64,000 nucleotides of DNA. Origin: a virus. The stretch spans positions 116,317 through 180,316 of the IMG/VR virus record IMGVR_UViG_3300024265_000030, one strand, 5' to 3'. A program made the position numbers and the translations under genes. Numbering within the stretch: the stretch's first letter is position 1; the number at the start of each line of letters is the position of its first letter. The notes under the pieces are model-generated. The model worked only from the letters and a program-made list of their open reading frames with translations, made no database searches and was not told where the DNA came from. This document shows positions 39,106 through 48,059 of this stretch, piece after piece.

Positions 39106-39633
39106 GTGAAATTATCTTATCGTGAGAGTGGTTATGCTACACATCAACCCTATATAATAGCTGTTTGTGATAAGATACATAACGGTAAAATAATAGAGTA
39201 TGGTTGTGGTAATTTTAGTACGCCATTATTACATGAGATATGTGAAAGAAATAGCAATCAACTTTTATCAGTGGACCATGATTCTGCATATATGGAACCT
39301 GTACTTAAATTAGAAACTGAGTGGCACAGGTTTGTAAGGTTAGTTGATTATACTGAATTGTTATTTGATTTTGATTTTACTTGTAATCTTGCTTTTATAG
39401 ACTCTGGGTTTTGGGGGTCTAGGCTGATGATCGTAAACGAGTATAAAAGACTTAACAGTTTTGATTATTTGATATTACATGATAGCGACTATATCCTTAA
39501 TAAACTTCCGGCTTTATTTAAAGAGTATCCTCATAAACAATATGGTGTTTTAAAACCGCCAACAACTGTAGTAAGGCAGGTATCACAAAAGAGATTAAAT
39601 ATCAATATAGATTTAGGTATGGAGGTGTATTAG
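39106..39633 (+). CDS. Class I SAM-dependent methyltransferase-like
   Basis: I prefer GTG at 39106 behind GGGGAT; an ATG at 39091 lies inside the preceding gene without a ribosome site. IIEYGCGNFSTPLLHEI is motif I (SAM-binding Gly loop) and LLSVDHD ends motif II with the acidic residue that binds the ribose. LAFIDSGFW and YLILHDSDY continue the Rossmann fold. It resembles the proteins at 39633 and 43289. Probably modifies sugars or a small acceptor; the target is unknown. Confidence 0.6.
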   Translation: MKLSYRESGYATHQPYIIAVCDKIHNGKIIEYGCGNFSTPLLHEICERNSNQLLSVDHDSAYMEPVLKLETEWHRFVRLVDYTELLFDFDFTCNLAFIDSGFWGSRLMIVNEYKRLNSFDYLILHDSDYILNKLPALFKEYPHKQYGVLKPPTTVVRQVSQKRLNINIDLGMEVY

Positions 39634-40133
39634 TGTCTCTTAATGAGCATATACTTAATAAGTATAAGAGAGAAGTGTTTATAGAGACAGGGTTACAGGA
39701 CGGAGAATCAGTAGATTATGCTCTCAAATGTAATTTTAAAGATATATTCAGTATAGAGGTAGATAGGCATTATGTTAGTCTGGGTTTAAATAAGTATGTG
39801 AATAACCCAAATGTGCATATAATACAGGGAGATAGTTCCGTAGAGTTAGAAAAGTTGCTTATATCCGTTACGGCTAGTCCTCTGATTTGGCTAGATGCGC
39901 ACCCCTTTAGGGAGGACATGAGGTTAAATCAATGTCCCTTATTAGCTGAGATAGAAGCAGTGGGAAAGCATTACGATAGATTAAAGCCTGTATTGATGAT
40001 AGATGATATGAGAGTTTTTAATGAAGAAGATAAAAACATTATAAAAGAGAAAGTGCTTGCTTTTGCTCCTGATCACGTAGTTTATTTAGATACAAGATGC
40101 GGAATTAGAGATATATTTTGTATAGAGGTGTGA
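39633..40133 (+). CDS. Methyltransferase-like Rossmann protein (166 aa)
   Basis: GTG in a TAGTG overlap behind GGAGG. FIETGLQDGESVDYAL is the first loop, FSIEVD the second strand acidic end, VHIIQGDSS the third, and LIWLDAHP and VLMIDDMRVF the fourth and fifth. The set fits a small class I methyltransferase of the FkbM/TylF kind. The short size leaves little room for a substrate domain. Confidence 0.6.
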   Translation: MSLNEHILNKYKREVFIETGLQDGESVDYALKCNFKDIFSIEVDRHYVSLGLNKYVNNPNVHIIQGDSSVELEKLLISVTASPLIWLDAHPFREDMRLNQCPLLAEIEAVGKHYDRLKPVLMIDDMRVFNEEDKNIIKEKVLAFAPDHVVYLDTRCGIRDIFCIEV

Positions 40134-40134
40134 T

Positions 40135-41106
40135 ATGGATTTAAATTGGGAAAAGCCTGACTACGGGAATGGTGTTTCTTCAATAATTTATAAATCGGAA
40201 TTTGTATATAAGAAGCAACCTGTAGGGATGCAAAAACGAGAGCTTGAATTTTTAAATATACTTTACCCTTATGGATATATACCGGATTATAAGATTATAT
40301 CTGAGGAGATAATTGAATTCAATAGAATTTATGTAGATAAGGTTACAAATGAAGATGAATTTTTATCACATTATGATAAGTTTTTAAGTATACTCAAGAA
40401 GAAAAATATAAGACACGGAGATCTTACTTCGGCTAATATACTACCTTATAAAAACAAGCCTTATATCTTGGATTGGAATGAGAGTAGGTATTACAGTGAA
40501 AATTTATCGGATAAAAGACCGGAGAAAGATGCTTTTTGGTTTTGGAGATCAATGGTATACTATATAGATATATCTATATATCCTCTGCCAGGTAACGGAC
40601 GTGGGCCTGAGATGTGGTATATATTGAGGGATCATGTATTAAATCCAGAGTACAAGACAGTTATAGACCTTGGGTGTGGTAGAGGTGATTTTAGTATACG
40701 TTCATTGATGAATGGAAAACAAGTAAATATGGTAGATTTTGATGAGGGGCAATTAAATATAGGGAAAGAAAAAATAGAGAAGAGGGGCCTTACTAATGTT
40801 ACATATTACATTGAAAATATACTTGACTTTATTAAAAGAGATATTCAGTCGGATATACTGTTTTGTTTTTCTGTTCTTCCTTATCTTAGTAGAAGTGATA
40901 TGCTTGAAGTAATACGCTACGCAAAAAAGTTTAGTAGATTTTCATTTTTTGAGATACAATATACAGGGGATGGTCCTGGATATATAAAAGGGGATTCTGA
41001 AATTATAGATATTTTTAAGCAATGCGGGTTTATACATGTAGAAAAGATAGGATTTACTACTGTGGAGTACAGAAAAAAAGATAGAATTATCTGGAGGTGT
41101 ACATGA
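40135..41106 (+). CDS. Kinase-like/SAM methyltransferase fusion
   Basis: Residues 1-150 have a kinase-like catalytic loop, RHGDLTSANIL (HxDxxxxN) followed by YILDWNESRYY in place of DFG, as in aminoglycoside and sugar phosphotransferases; a short N-lobe precedes it. Residues 165-323 are a class I methyltransferase: VIDLGCGRGDFSIRS, VNMVDFD and ILFCFSVLPYLSR. The gene has one uninterrupted frame, so the fusion is real unless there is a sequencing error. It could phosphorylate and methylate one sugar, making it a notable tailoring enzyme. The acceptor is unknown. Confidence 0.7.
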   Translation: MDLNWEKPDYGNGVSSIIYKSEFVYKKQPVGMQKRELEFLNILYPYGYIPDYKIISEEIIEFNRIYVDKVTNEDEFLSHYDKFLSILKKKNIRHGDLTSANILPYKNKPYILDWNESRYYSENLSDKRPEKDAFWFWRSMVYYIDISIYPLPGNGRGPEMWYILRDHVLNPEYKTVIDLGCGRGDFSIRSLMNGKQVNMVDFDEGQLNIGKEKIEKRGLTNVTYYIENILDFIKRDIQSDILFCFSVLPYLSRSDMLEVIRYAKKFSRFSFFEIQYTGDGPGYIKGDSEIIDIFKQCGFIHVEKIGFTTVEYRKKDRIIWRCT

Positions 41107-41921
41107 CATTGGTACTAATACATTTCGGGGAAAAGATACCCTATGCTGAACAGTGCGTTTCTGCTATTAAAAAAGTCTCTAATATAGTTATTCATTGGAT
41201 AGCTGAGTACCCTATCGAGGGAGTAGAATCTTTTGATATAAATAAATACTCTATGGATGATTACTGTGCTTGGTTTAACGGCCATAATAATTTCTTAAGA
41301 TGTTCCGGGGACCTCTGGAACTATTCCCTACAGAGGTTTTACATACTATACCTACATTGTTATGCACATAGCTTAGAATCAGTATTACACATTGAGAATG
41401 ACCAAGTAGTTTATTATGATCCTTTGGGTATTGGGGGTATATTAAAGAAGAGCGATAAGTTATTAGCATTAGATCTCGGACCAAAATATGCGTCCGGAGC
41501 AATAATGTACTTTAGTAATATAGGTTTACTATATAATATGAATCAGGAAATTAATAAGTGTTTGATTAAAGGTGATGCATGGATAAAAAAGACGATGAAC
41601 TTATGTGAGATAGAGGTATCTTCAGAAATGGTTATTTTAAAGTACTTATTGATGAATAATATTATTAAATCGCTACCTTTATTTCCAGAAGATTCAGATG
41701 AGTATGGTTATATATTTGATCCGGCAAGTTACGGACAATATTTTGGGGGTACCCCTGCAGGTCATTCTCCGGGTACATTATTTGAGCATCATTATATAGG
41801 TAAGAGGATTAAAGAGACAAATGAGAAATTAAGTATGATAAGGGGTAAGCCATACTTTAACGATACACCTATATTTAACCTGCACATACATACAAAAAAA
41901 TTGCAAGATTTTATTCAATGA
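41103..41921 (+). CDS. Putative glycosyltransferase (272 aa)
   Basis: ATG in an ATGA overlap after GGAGG; a GTG at 41097 is possible. LVLIHFGEKIPYAEQCVSAIK opens a GT-A-like fold and VLHIENDQVVYYDPL gives a possible metal site in place of DxD. The protein ends HLHIHTKKLQDF. No clear family signature; the call relies on fold pattern and location. Confidence 0.5.
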   Translation: MTLVLIHFGEKIPYAEQCVSAIKKVSNIVIHWIAEYPIEGVESFDINKYSMDDYCAWFNGHNNFLRCSGDLWNYSLQRFYILYLHCYAHSLESVLHIENDQVVYYDPLGIGGILKKSDKLLALDLGPKYASGAIMYFSNIGLLYNMNQEINKCLIKGDAWIKKTMNLCEIEVSSEMVILKYLLMNNIIKSLPLFPEDSDEYGYIFDPASYGQYFGGTPAGHSPGTLFEHHYIGKRIKETNEKLSMIRGKPYFNDTPIFNLHIHTKKLQDFIQ

Positions 41922-42559
41922 CATTTTCATTCCATGCTATGAAAAGAAGTGGGCATCATGCTGTTATCTATTGGGTAGCAAAACATTTACCTTATAATGT
42001 TATCCCTAATAGTTGTGGTGCTTACTTCCCTGAGGAGTATTGTAATAAAGGCTTTAAATTTACTGTTGAATTTTGTGATTATGAAGATTATGAAGTACGC
42101 ACTGAGATACATAAAAGATTTACAAGTATACTAGTAATGAGAGACCCATTTAATTTATTTGCTAGTCGAGAGAAATTAGCTGAACATAAAAAAATGGATG
42201 GATTATCTACAGGTGTACTCGACTTGTATGAGGGTCAGATAAAAGCCATGTCTGCTTTTTCATTCATTATATTTTTTAATTACTGGCTTGAAAAAGAAAA
42301 TAGAAAGATAATAGGAAAGATGTTAGGTTGTGATAAAAACTGTGAGGAGCTATACACTGGGATATCGAAAGAGGGATGGGGTAGTAGTTTTGATTTATTA
42401 AAGTATCAGGGGGATCCTCTGAAGATGGCTTTAACTAAAAGATGGAAATATTTAAGTAAAGGCAGGCTGGAGAGAATATTAAAAAGAAAGGTAATTTACC
42501 ATTTTGCTGAAACTTATTTTAGTGAATTATTAAACGATGTACTTGAGTATGTAGGGTAA
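41918..42559 (+). CDS. Sulfotransferase-like P-loop protein
   Basis: ATGA-coupled. SFHAMKRSGHHAVIYWVAKH near the N-terminus fits the 5'-phosphosulfate-binding loop of PAPS-dependent sulfotransferases (variant of the RSGT type), and SILVMRDPFNLFASR near residue 70 fits the 3'-phosphate-binding motif. Length of 213 aa is typical. It would transfer sulfate from PAPS to a sugar hydroxyl. The APS-kinase domain encoded at 46361 could supply PAPS. A generic P-loop nucleotide-binding protein is the alternative. Confidence 0.6.
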   Translation: MTFSFHAMKRSGHHAVIYWVAKHLPYNVIPNSCGAYFPEEYCNKGFKFTVEFCDYEDYEVRTEIHKRFTSILVMRDPFNLFASREKLAEHKKMDGLSTGVLDLYEGQIKAMSAFSFIIFFNYWLEKENRKIIGKMLGCDKNCEELYTGISKEGWGSSFDLLKYQGDPLKMALTKRWKYLSKGRLERILKRKVIYHFAETYFSELLNDVLEYVG

Positions 42560-43311
42560 TGGATATAACAAGAGATTATATACATGGAGATAAATTTGAA
42601 ATAATAGCTGATTTTATATGGTCTGATAGCGTGAAGGACATAATAGATAATGATGGCATAATACTGTGTTATACACATTATTTAAATGAACTGTTTGACT
42701 ATTTGAGAAATAAAAAGCATAAGTGTCTATTGATCAGTCACAACTCTGATGATAATATAAGTGAAGAATTGTACAGAAGAAAATCTGATTGTATAAAAGT
42801 GTGGTACGGTCAGAATAGGATTTTTAACTGTGATGTTACGCCGCTGCCTATAGGTATTGAGCGGCCTATATGGGGAAATTATGGAGATATGAGTTATGTG
42901 GCTAGTATTAAAAATTCAGAGAGAAAAGTTTTTAATAAGTATCTACTGGCGGTAAATATAAACAACAATCCCGGAGGCAGACAAGCGTGTATCGATTATT
43001 ACAGATCTTTTAAAACTGTCACTTACTTACCCGAGAAGATACCCTTTAAAGAATATGTGAAGTTATTATATACACATAAATATGTAATCAGTCCTCCGGG
43101 ACATGGCTATGATTGCCACAGAACATGGGAAGCAATGTACCTAGGTGTTATCCCTATAGTTTTTGATATGGATTATTTTTCTGATTTACCACTCATATCA
43201 GTACATGAATGGAAAGATATAACAGATGAGGTGCCTGGTAGGTGTATTGATAAGCTTGATATAAATTATTGGATGCAAAGGATAAAGGATGGTTATTCAG
43301 GACTTGATTAA
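42559..43311 (+). CDS. Exostosin/GT47-like glycosyltransferase
   Basis: TAATG overlap. The second half carries ISPPGHGYDCHRTWEAMYLGVIPIV, a signature of exostosin-like and related GT-B proteins (quoted in part: SPPGHGYDCHRTWEAM). The first half has VWYGQNRIF and TPLPIGIERP. Likely sugar transfer to a growing glycan. The substrate is unknown. Confidence 0.65.
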   Translation: MDITRDYIHGDKFEIIADFIWSDSVKDIIDNDGIILCYTHYLNELFDYLRNKKHKCLLISHNSDDNISEELYRRKSDCIKVWYGQNRIFNCDVTPLPIGIERPIWGNYGDMSYVASIKNSERKVFNKYLLAVNINNNPGGRQACIDYYRSFKTVTYLPEKIPFKEYVKLLYTHKYVISPPGHGYDCHRTWEAMYLGVIPIVFDMDYFSDLPLISVHEWKDITDEVPGRCIDKLDINYWMQRIKDGYSGLD

Positions 43312-43870
43312 TGAGGAAGGAACGAAGCTTCCTTGGTTTACGTATCCTGCGATAGAGTATTTGAGGCAATTAGATATGTCCGATAAGAAAGTATTTGAGT
43401 GGGGCTGTGGTAGTTCGTCTTTATTTTTTGCAAACAGGTGCTGCTCTATAATTAGTATTGAGCATAATATAAGTTGGTATGAGAAGATAATAAAAGGTAA
43501 ACCAGATAATTTGACCGTATTACATATAGATAATACCCTTGATGATTATTATTTATGTATAAATAAACATGATAAGTTTGATATAATTGTGGTTGATTCA
43601 GAGAATAGAAAGAAGTGTTGCGAGCAGGCTATTAATAAGTTAAAATCAGGAGGTATAATCATCTTTGATAATTCCAATTGGTTTGTAGATGCTTGTAATT
43701 ACCTTAGAGGGACAGGATTAATACAAGTTGATTTTCATGGTAATGGTCAGTCTAATGCATATGCTTGGACAACATCAGTATTTTTTACTAGGGATTTTGA
43801 CTTTTTACCAAAAGATAATACGCAGCCTATGAAGCCTATAGGAGGAACACTTTTTAATGAATCTCAGTGA
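43289..43870 (+). CDS. Class I SAM-dependent methyltransferase-like
   Basis: Starts inside the previous gene. VFEWGCGSSSLFFANR is motif I, ISIEHN ends the acidic strand, VLHIDNT the third, DIIVVDSENR the fourth and SGGIIIFDNSNWF the fifth. It parallels the 39106 gene, so this region has at least three related methyltransferases. The C-terminal 40 residues look disordered. Confidence 0.65.
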   Translation: MVIQDLINEEGTKLPWFTYPAIEYLRQLDMSDKKVFEWGCGSSSLFFANRCCSIISIEHNISWYEKIIKGKPDNLTVLHIDNTLDDYYLCINKHDKFDIIVVDSENRKKCCEQAINKLKSGGIIIFDNSNWFVDACNYLRGTGLIQVDFHGNGQSNAYAWTTSVFFTRDFDFLPKDNTQPMKPIGGTLFNESQ

Positions 43871-44468
43871 TTTTGTATTTGATCTGTTTAACTATAACAG
43901 AGGAGTCTATGTAGAGGCTGGAGCAAATAATGGTATTTCACAAAGTAATACATATAGACTGGAGAGAGAAAGAAATTGGTCAGGAATGTTGATCGAGCCT
44001 TCTTTAATAAGCTTAAATAAATGTATTGAAAGTAGAGGTAAGGGAAACATATTTGTTAATTGTTGCTTAGTGGCGGATAATTACGGGAAGAAATATATAC
44101 ATGGTGATTTTGACGGGCATTTGATGGCAAGTGTGGATGGTAAACGACTGAAACGGGGACGGGATATAAAGGCATTAGCGCAAACATTAATGAGTGTAAC
44201 AACTAAGTATAAGTTTTTTAGTGTGGATCTGTTAAGCTTGGATGTAGAGGATTACGAGGTACAGGTTTTAGAGGGGGCTGATTTTAATGTATTTAAACCA
44301 GAGTATATAATAATTGAGATTCATATAAACCATTTAGGTACAGTTAAAGGACAGCTATTGAAAAACTATAAATTTATAGGTAATATAACTAATTATAATA
44401 TAAAGGATAATCCTTTTTGGGATCAAGCTCATGATGATTATTTATTTAGAAGGAAGTTAGATGAATAA
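43857..44468 (+). CDS. FkbM-family methyltransferase
   Basis: Overlaps the end of the previous gene. GVYVEAGANNGISQSNTYRLER is the FkbM motif I with its bound-SAM Glu-Ala-Gly-Ala loop, GMLIEPS the next strand, and LDVEDYEVQVLEGADF the characteristic FkbM block near residue 130. FkbM enzymes O-methylate sugars and related hydroxyls. It lies next to fucose-pathway genes, so methylation of a deoxysugar is plausible (inference). Confidence 0.8.
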   Translation: MNLSDFVFDLFNYNRGVYVEAGANNGISQSNTYRLERERNWSGMLIEPSLISLNKCIESRGKGNIFVNCCLVADNYGKKYIHGDFDGHLMASVDGKRLKRGRDIKALAQTLMSVTTKYKFFSVDLLSLDVEDYEVQVLEGADFNVFKPEYIIIEIHINHLGTVKGQLLKNYKFIGNITNYNIKDNPFWDQAHDDYLFRRKLDE

Positions 44469-45396
44469 AAACTCAAAAGTATATGTTGCAGGGCACACAG
44501 GCCTTGTTGGTTCTAATTTGATAAAGGCTTTATATAGCAGAGGCTATAATAATATTATTTATTATACGCATAGGGGTTTAGGGGGTTTAGACTTACTTAA
44601 CCAAAAAGAAGTAACAAATATGTTTGATACGCAGCGACCAGAATATGTATTTTTATGTGCGGCTCGGGTAGGAGGTATTAAGGCTAATGATGACTTATGT
44701 GCTGATTTTATCTATGAGAATACCAGAATTCAAATAAATATAATAAAGGCCTGTCATGACTATAAAGTTAATAAATTGTTATTTCTTGGTAGTTCCTGTA
44801 TTTACCCTAAAAGTGTAGACACACCTATAAAAGAGAGTTCTTTACTGGAAAGCGTACTTGAAGAGACTAATATAGGTTATGCTATTGCTAAAATCAACGG
44901 AATAAAGATGTGTCAGTTATTTAATAAACAGTACGGCGATGTTTTTATTTCTATTATGCCTACGAATCTATACGGTAGAGGTGACACGTATGACCTACAG
45001 AAAGGTCATGTATTTTCAACCTTAATTATGAATATCCATAAAGCTAAGGTGACAAACGCACCATGTATAGAACTATGGGGCTCAGGGAAACCTTTAAGGG
45101 AGTTTTTATTCGTAGAGGATTTTGCTGATGCTCTTATATTTTTAATGAATGACTACAGTAGTCCGGAAATAATAAATGTAGGCACAGGTAAAGACATTCC
45201 AGTTTATGATTTGACTAAATTGATGTGCGTGATAATTGGATATGAAGGGAAAATTGTTTTTGATTCTTCAAAGCCTGACGGCACGTATAGAAAGGTTATG
45301 GATGTATCAAAAATAAATAGTTTAGGCTGGGAGGCCAGCACTTCTCTAAGAGACGGAATAATTAAAACATACCAATATTATCAGGAGACTTTATGA
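44461..45396 (+). CDS. fcl: GDP-L-fucose synthase
   Basis: ATG behind [23 protein letters not shown] is the NAD(P)-binding loop, [10 protein letters not shown] and [10 protein letters not shown] are family hallmarks, and YAIAK supplies the catalytic Tyr-x3-Lys. The serine and cysteine of SSCIYP are those used in the epimerase step. It converts GDP-4-keto-6-deoxymannose to GDP-L-fucose. The next gene makes its substrate. 311 aa is the usual length. Confidence 0.9.
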   Translation: MNKNSKVYVAGHTGLVGSNLIKALYSRGYNNIIYYTHRGLGGLDLLNQKEVTNMFDTQRPEYVFLCAARVGGIKANDDLCADFIYENTRIQINIIKACHDYKVNKLLFLGSSCIYPKSVDTPIKESSLLESVLEETNIGYAIAKINGIKMCQLFNKQYGDVFISIMPTNLYGRGDTYDLQKGHVFSTLIMNIHKAKVTNAPCIELWGSGKPLREFLFVEDFADALIFLMNDYSSPEIINVGTGKDIPVYDLTKLMCVIIGYEGKIVFDSSKPDGTYRKVMDVSKINSLGWEASTSLRDGIIKTYQYYQETL

Positions 45397-46364
45397 AAGC
45401 ATTTATTACAGGTATTACCGGCCAGGACGGATCCTACCTTGCTGAATTATTACTTGAAAAAGGGTATGAGGTACATGGACTTATTAGGAGAGCCGCTTCT
45501 TTTAATACAGGGAGAATAGATCATATTTTCGATAAATTACATTTACATTTTGGTGATCTCACAGATGGTTTAAATATATTTCATTTGATACATAAGATAA
45601 AACCTCAAGAAATTTATAATATGGGTGCGCAATCTCATGTACGTGTATCTTTCGATACCCCTGTCTATACGATTAATACTATTGTTCAGGGGATTACTCA
45701 TATATTAGAGTCAGTTAGACAAATTGATTCATCAATAAAAGTATATCAGGCTTCTAGCAGCGAAATGTATGGTGGAGTAGAAGAAGTACCGCAGTCAGAA
45801 ACAACTCCTTTTTACCCACGTAGCCCTTACGGGTGTGCTAAAGTTTTTGCTTATCACCTCTCACGGAACTATAGAGAGTCATATAGTATGTTTGTATGTA
45901 ACGGTATTTTATTTAATCACGAGTCGGAACGAAGGGGAGATACGTTTGTTACTAAAAAAATAACTAATTATATAAAGCTAATTCGTAAGTGTGATCACTG
46001 GTTTGATAATACGCCGGAATATATTATAAAAAATATAGGTAAGTTAAAGTTAGGAAATCTTGATGCTAAACGAGACTGGGGGTATGCTCCTGATTATATG
46101 GAAGCTGCTTGGCTGATGTTACAGCAGCAGGAACCCGATGATTATGTAATAGCTACAGGAGAAACGCATACAGTAAGGGAGTTTTTAGAGATAGCATTCG
46201 CTCACGTAGAAAAGGATTATAAAGACTTTGTTGAAATTGATCCTAAGTATTTTAGACCAACCGAAGTTGACACATTATTAGGAGACTATACTAAAGCTTG
46301 TAATAAGCTAGGATGGAAACCTAAGACTACTTTTAACAAACTAGTAAGAAGGATGATAAAATGA
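45393..46364 (+). CDS. gmd: GDP-mannose 4,6-dehydratase
   Basis: ATGA-coupled to the fucose synthase gene. [20 protein letters not shown] is the NAD(P)-binding N-terminus, [12 protein letters not shown] carries the family Ser/Thr-Asp/Glu residues, and [13 protein letters not shown] gives Tyr-x3-Lys. [16 protein letters not shown] matches the GMD substrate loop. It removes water from GDP-mannose, giving the 4-keto-6-deoxy intermediate for GDP-L-fucose or GDP-rhamnose. 323 aa is normal. Confidence 0.92.
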   Translation: MKAFITGITGQDGSYLAELLLEKGYEVHGLIRRAASFNTGRIDHIFDKLHLHFGDLTDGLNIFHLIHKIKPQEIYNMGAQSHVRVSFDTPVYTINTIVQGITHILESVRQIDSSIKVYQASSSEMYGGVEEVPQSETTPFYPRSPYGCAKVFAYHLSRNYRESYSMFVCNGILFNHESERRGDTFVTKKITNYIKLIRKCDHWFDNTPEYIIKNIGKLKLGNLDAKRDWGYAPDYMEAAWLMLQQQEPDDYVIATGETHTVREFLEIAFAHVEKDYKDFVEIDPKYFRPTEVDTLLGDYTKACNKLGWKPKTTFNKLVRRMIK

Positions 46365-47170
46365 ACAAGACACTATTTTTTACAGGATTATCCGGGAGCG
46401 GTAAGACAACACTGGCTTTAGCATTAAAGGATAGGCTCGATGCTGTTTTACTGGATGGAGATATATTAAGAAAAGGACTCAATAAAGATTTGTGTTTTTC
46501 AAGAGAAGACAGGTGTGAAAATATACGTAGAGTTATAGAGCTATGTAAACTTTTTAACGTTAACGGTAGGGACGTAATAGCCGCCTTTATTTGTCCGTAT
46601 GAGGATTTAAGAAAAGCTGCCCAAAAAGGTATAGATAGCTGTTTTATTATTTACTGTGAGTGTAGTATTGAGGAGTGTGAGCGTCGTGATCCAAAAGGGC
46701 TGTATAAAAAAGCTCGTGCAAGAGATATAAAGTATTTTACTGGAATAAGTAGTGTCTTTGAGAAACCAAAGTGCGCTAATATTATTGTTAATACAGAAAA
46801 ATATACAGTAGACGAATGTGTTAGTCAAATTTTATTAAATGTAGATAATAATCAGCATCTTTGTTTTATCGGAAGATGGCATCCTCTACATGAAGGACAT
46901 AAGCATATAATGAAAATAAAATACAAAGAGAAGGGGTTACCCCTACTTATCCTTGTACGTGATACTCATGAAGCAATGTCTGCTTATAAAAGAAAACATT
47001 TAATTGAAAAATGGTTTGCAGAAGAAAATATTCAAGGTAAAGTAGTTATTATACCGGATATTGAAGGTGTATACTACGGTAGGGGTGTTGGTTACAATAT
47101 AGAACAAATAGAAGTCCCGAAGGGTATTGCTGATATATCAGGTACAAAGATACGAGAGGGATTAGTATGA
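46361..47170 (+). CDS. APS-kinase domain fused to HxGH nucleotidyltransferase
   Basis: Residues 1-160 match adenylylsulfate kinase: [11 protein letters not shown] Walker [41 protein letters not shown] and [14 protein letters not shown]. Residues 165-269 are a nucleotidyltransferase: [14 protein letters not shown] (HxGH) and [14 protein letters not shown] kinase makes PAPS. The second domain could make APS or activate another group, but it is not the classical ATP sulfurylase. An alternative is a CysC-like kinase in a phosphoramidate pathway, as in Campylobacter capsule, though no other gene of that pathway is visible. Kinase call is strong; the joint pathway is inferred. Confidence 0.85.
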   Translation: MNKTLFFTGLSGSGKTTLALALKDRLDAVLLDGDILRKGLNKDLCFSREDRCENIRRVIELCKLFNVNGRDVIAAFICPYEDLRKAAQKGIDSCFIIYCECSIEECERRDPKGLYKKARARDIKYFTGISSVFEKPKCANIIVNTEKYTVDECVSQILLNVDNNQHLCFIGRWHPLHEGHKHIMKIKYKEKGLPLLILVRDTHEAMSAYKRKHLIEKWFAEENIQGKVVIIPDIEGVYYGRGVGYNIEQIEVPKGIADISGTKIREGLV

Positions 47171-47913
47171 TACCAAAACAAATATTTACATATTGGGAAG
47201 GTATGTCCTTCGATTATATCAAGTACTGCTTTAAAACAATTGAAGAAAGATCTGAGTGTAAGTTATTTAAATTAAATCCAACAAATATAGATGAGTATAT
47301 AGATGGCTCAGGATTAAGTAGAAGATGGAAATGTTTAAAGATTATATCTCAAAAAGTTGATTGTTTGAGGGCAGCCCTTTTATACAATAACGGAGGTATG
47401 TGGTGCGATGCAGATACGGTATGGCTTCATAAAATACCTGAGGAATTATTTCAGAATGATCATGACATTTGTCTTTTAAAGTGGCCAAGCGGTATTATCC
47501 TGAACGGTTATTTTATAGCTAAGAAAAACAGTGTTTTTTTACAGAAGGTGATTGAGAGAATTAACACATACTTAAGTGACGGACGAACTAAATATCCAGA
47601 GAATGGGTTTGTTTTATTCGGAGAAACTGTATTTAACGAAGTAGCTCAGCAATATCCGGATTTAGTTAATATATTACCAACCGATATTTTTCTTCCTGTT
47701 GAATTTCAATTTAATCCTAGGATATGGGAAGTGAAGAAAAAGATAAATGAGTTTATTAAACCAGAAACATTATGTATTGGTCTTAGCCATTCAACCAATT
47801 TTATTTATTCTCGTAAGTCTGTGTATCAGGCTGTGAGTATCTTAGCTAATCAGGACAATTTATTCGGAGATATTTTTAAACATTCTATAAACTTAGGCGA
47901 AGTAAATTCTTGA
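47167..47913 (+). CDS. GT32-like glycosyltransferase (capsular type)
   Basis: ATGA overlap. PKQIFTYWEG, then KVDCLRAALLYNNGGMWCDADTVWL (the KxDxxRxxxLyxxGGxxxDxD signature; quoted core LLYNNGGMWCDADT) identify a GT32/capsular-polysaccharide type transferase with a DxD motif. LFGETVFNEV follows. Its stop TGA overlaps the -35 element of the promoter for the replication block. Last gene of the glycan island. Confidence 0.85.
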   Translation: MIPKQIFTYWEGMSFDYIKYCFKTIEERSECKLFKLNPTNIDEYIDGSGLSRRWKCLKIISQKVDCLRAALLYNNGGMWCDADTVWLHKIPEELFQNDHDICLLKWPSGIILNGYFIAKKNSVFLQKVIERINTYLSDGRTKYPENGFVLFGETVFNEVAQQYPDLVNILPTDIFLPVEFQFNPRIWEVKKKINEFIKPETLCIGLSHSTNFIYSRKSVYQAVSILANQDNLFGDIFKHSINLGEVNS

Positions 47914-47938
47914 CATCTTAATATTTTGATGATATAAT
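47910..47938 (+). promoter_or_regulatory. Consensus sigma-70 promoter
   Basis: TTGACA at 47910-47915, 17-nt spacer, TATAAT at 47933-47938: a perfect match to both boxes and optimal spacing. The -35 box overlaps the stop of the glycosyltransferase gene. It would start transcription near 47945 and give a leader of about 115 nt before the 48060 ATG. Likely a strong early promoter read by host RNA polymerase for the replication block. Confidence 0.8.
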
Positions 47939-47953
47939 CCCCCTCACATATTC

Positions 47954-47981
47954 TTACAGTAGCGGGACATTTTTACTGTAA
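47954..47981. promoter_or_regulatory. Perfect 8-bp inverted repeat in the leader
   Basis: TTACAGTA (47954-47961) pairs with TACTGTAA (47974-47981), separated by 12 nt. It begins about nine bases after the expected start site. It could be an operator for a dimeric repressor or an RNA hairpin in the leader. No T-run follows directly, so a terminator is unlikely. Confidence 0.55.
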
Positions 47982-47983
47982 TC

Positions 47984-48032
47984 AAAAAAGTACTTAACTT
48001 TTTTTACAAAATGAGGATATATAGTAGTAGAG
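47984..48032 (+). repeat. 49-bp regulatory repeat, copy A
   Basis: Identical to 59505-59553 except at one base (G at 48027, A at 59548). It contains AAAAAAGT / ACTTTTTT, an 8-bp inverted repeat with a 5-nt gap, then a conserved core TACAAAATGAGGATATATAG. It stands 28 bases before an ATG. A phage-specific promoter or operator is likely. Confidence 0.75.
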
Positions 48033-48059
48033 AGAAATAATAAAAACGGGAGGGAAGAA

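Noticed and set aside
47984-48005. AAAAAAGT / ACTTTTTT arms read as an intrinsic terminator.
   Set aside because: The stem is nearly all A-T, so it would be weak; the same sequence precedes genes in both copies and is more likely regulatory.
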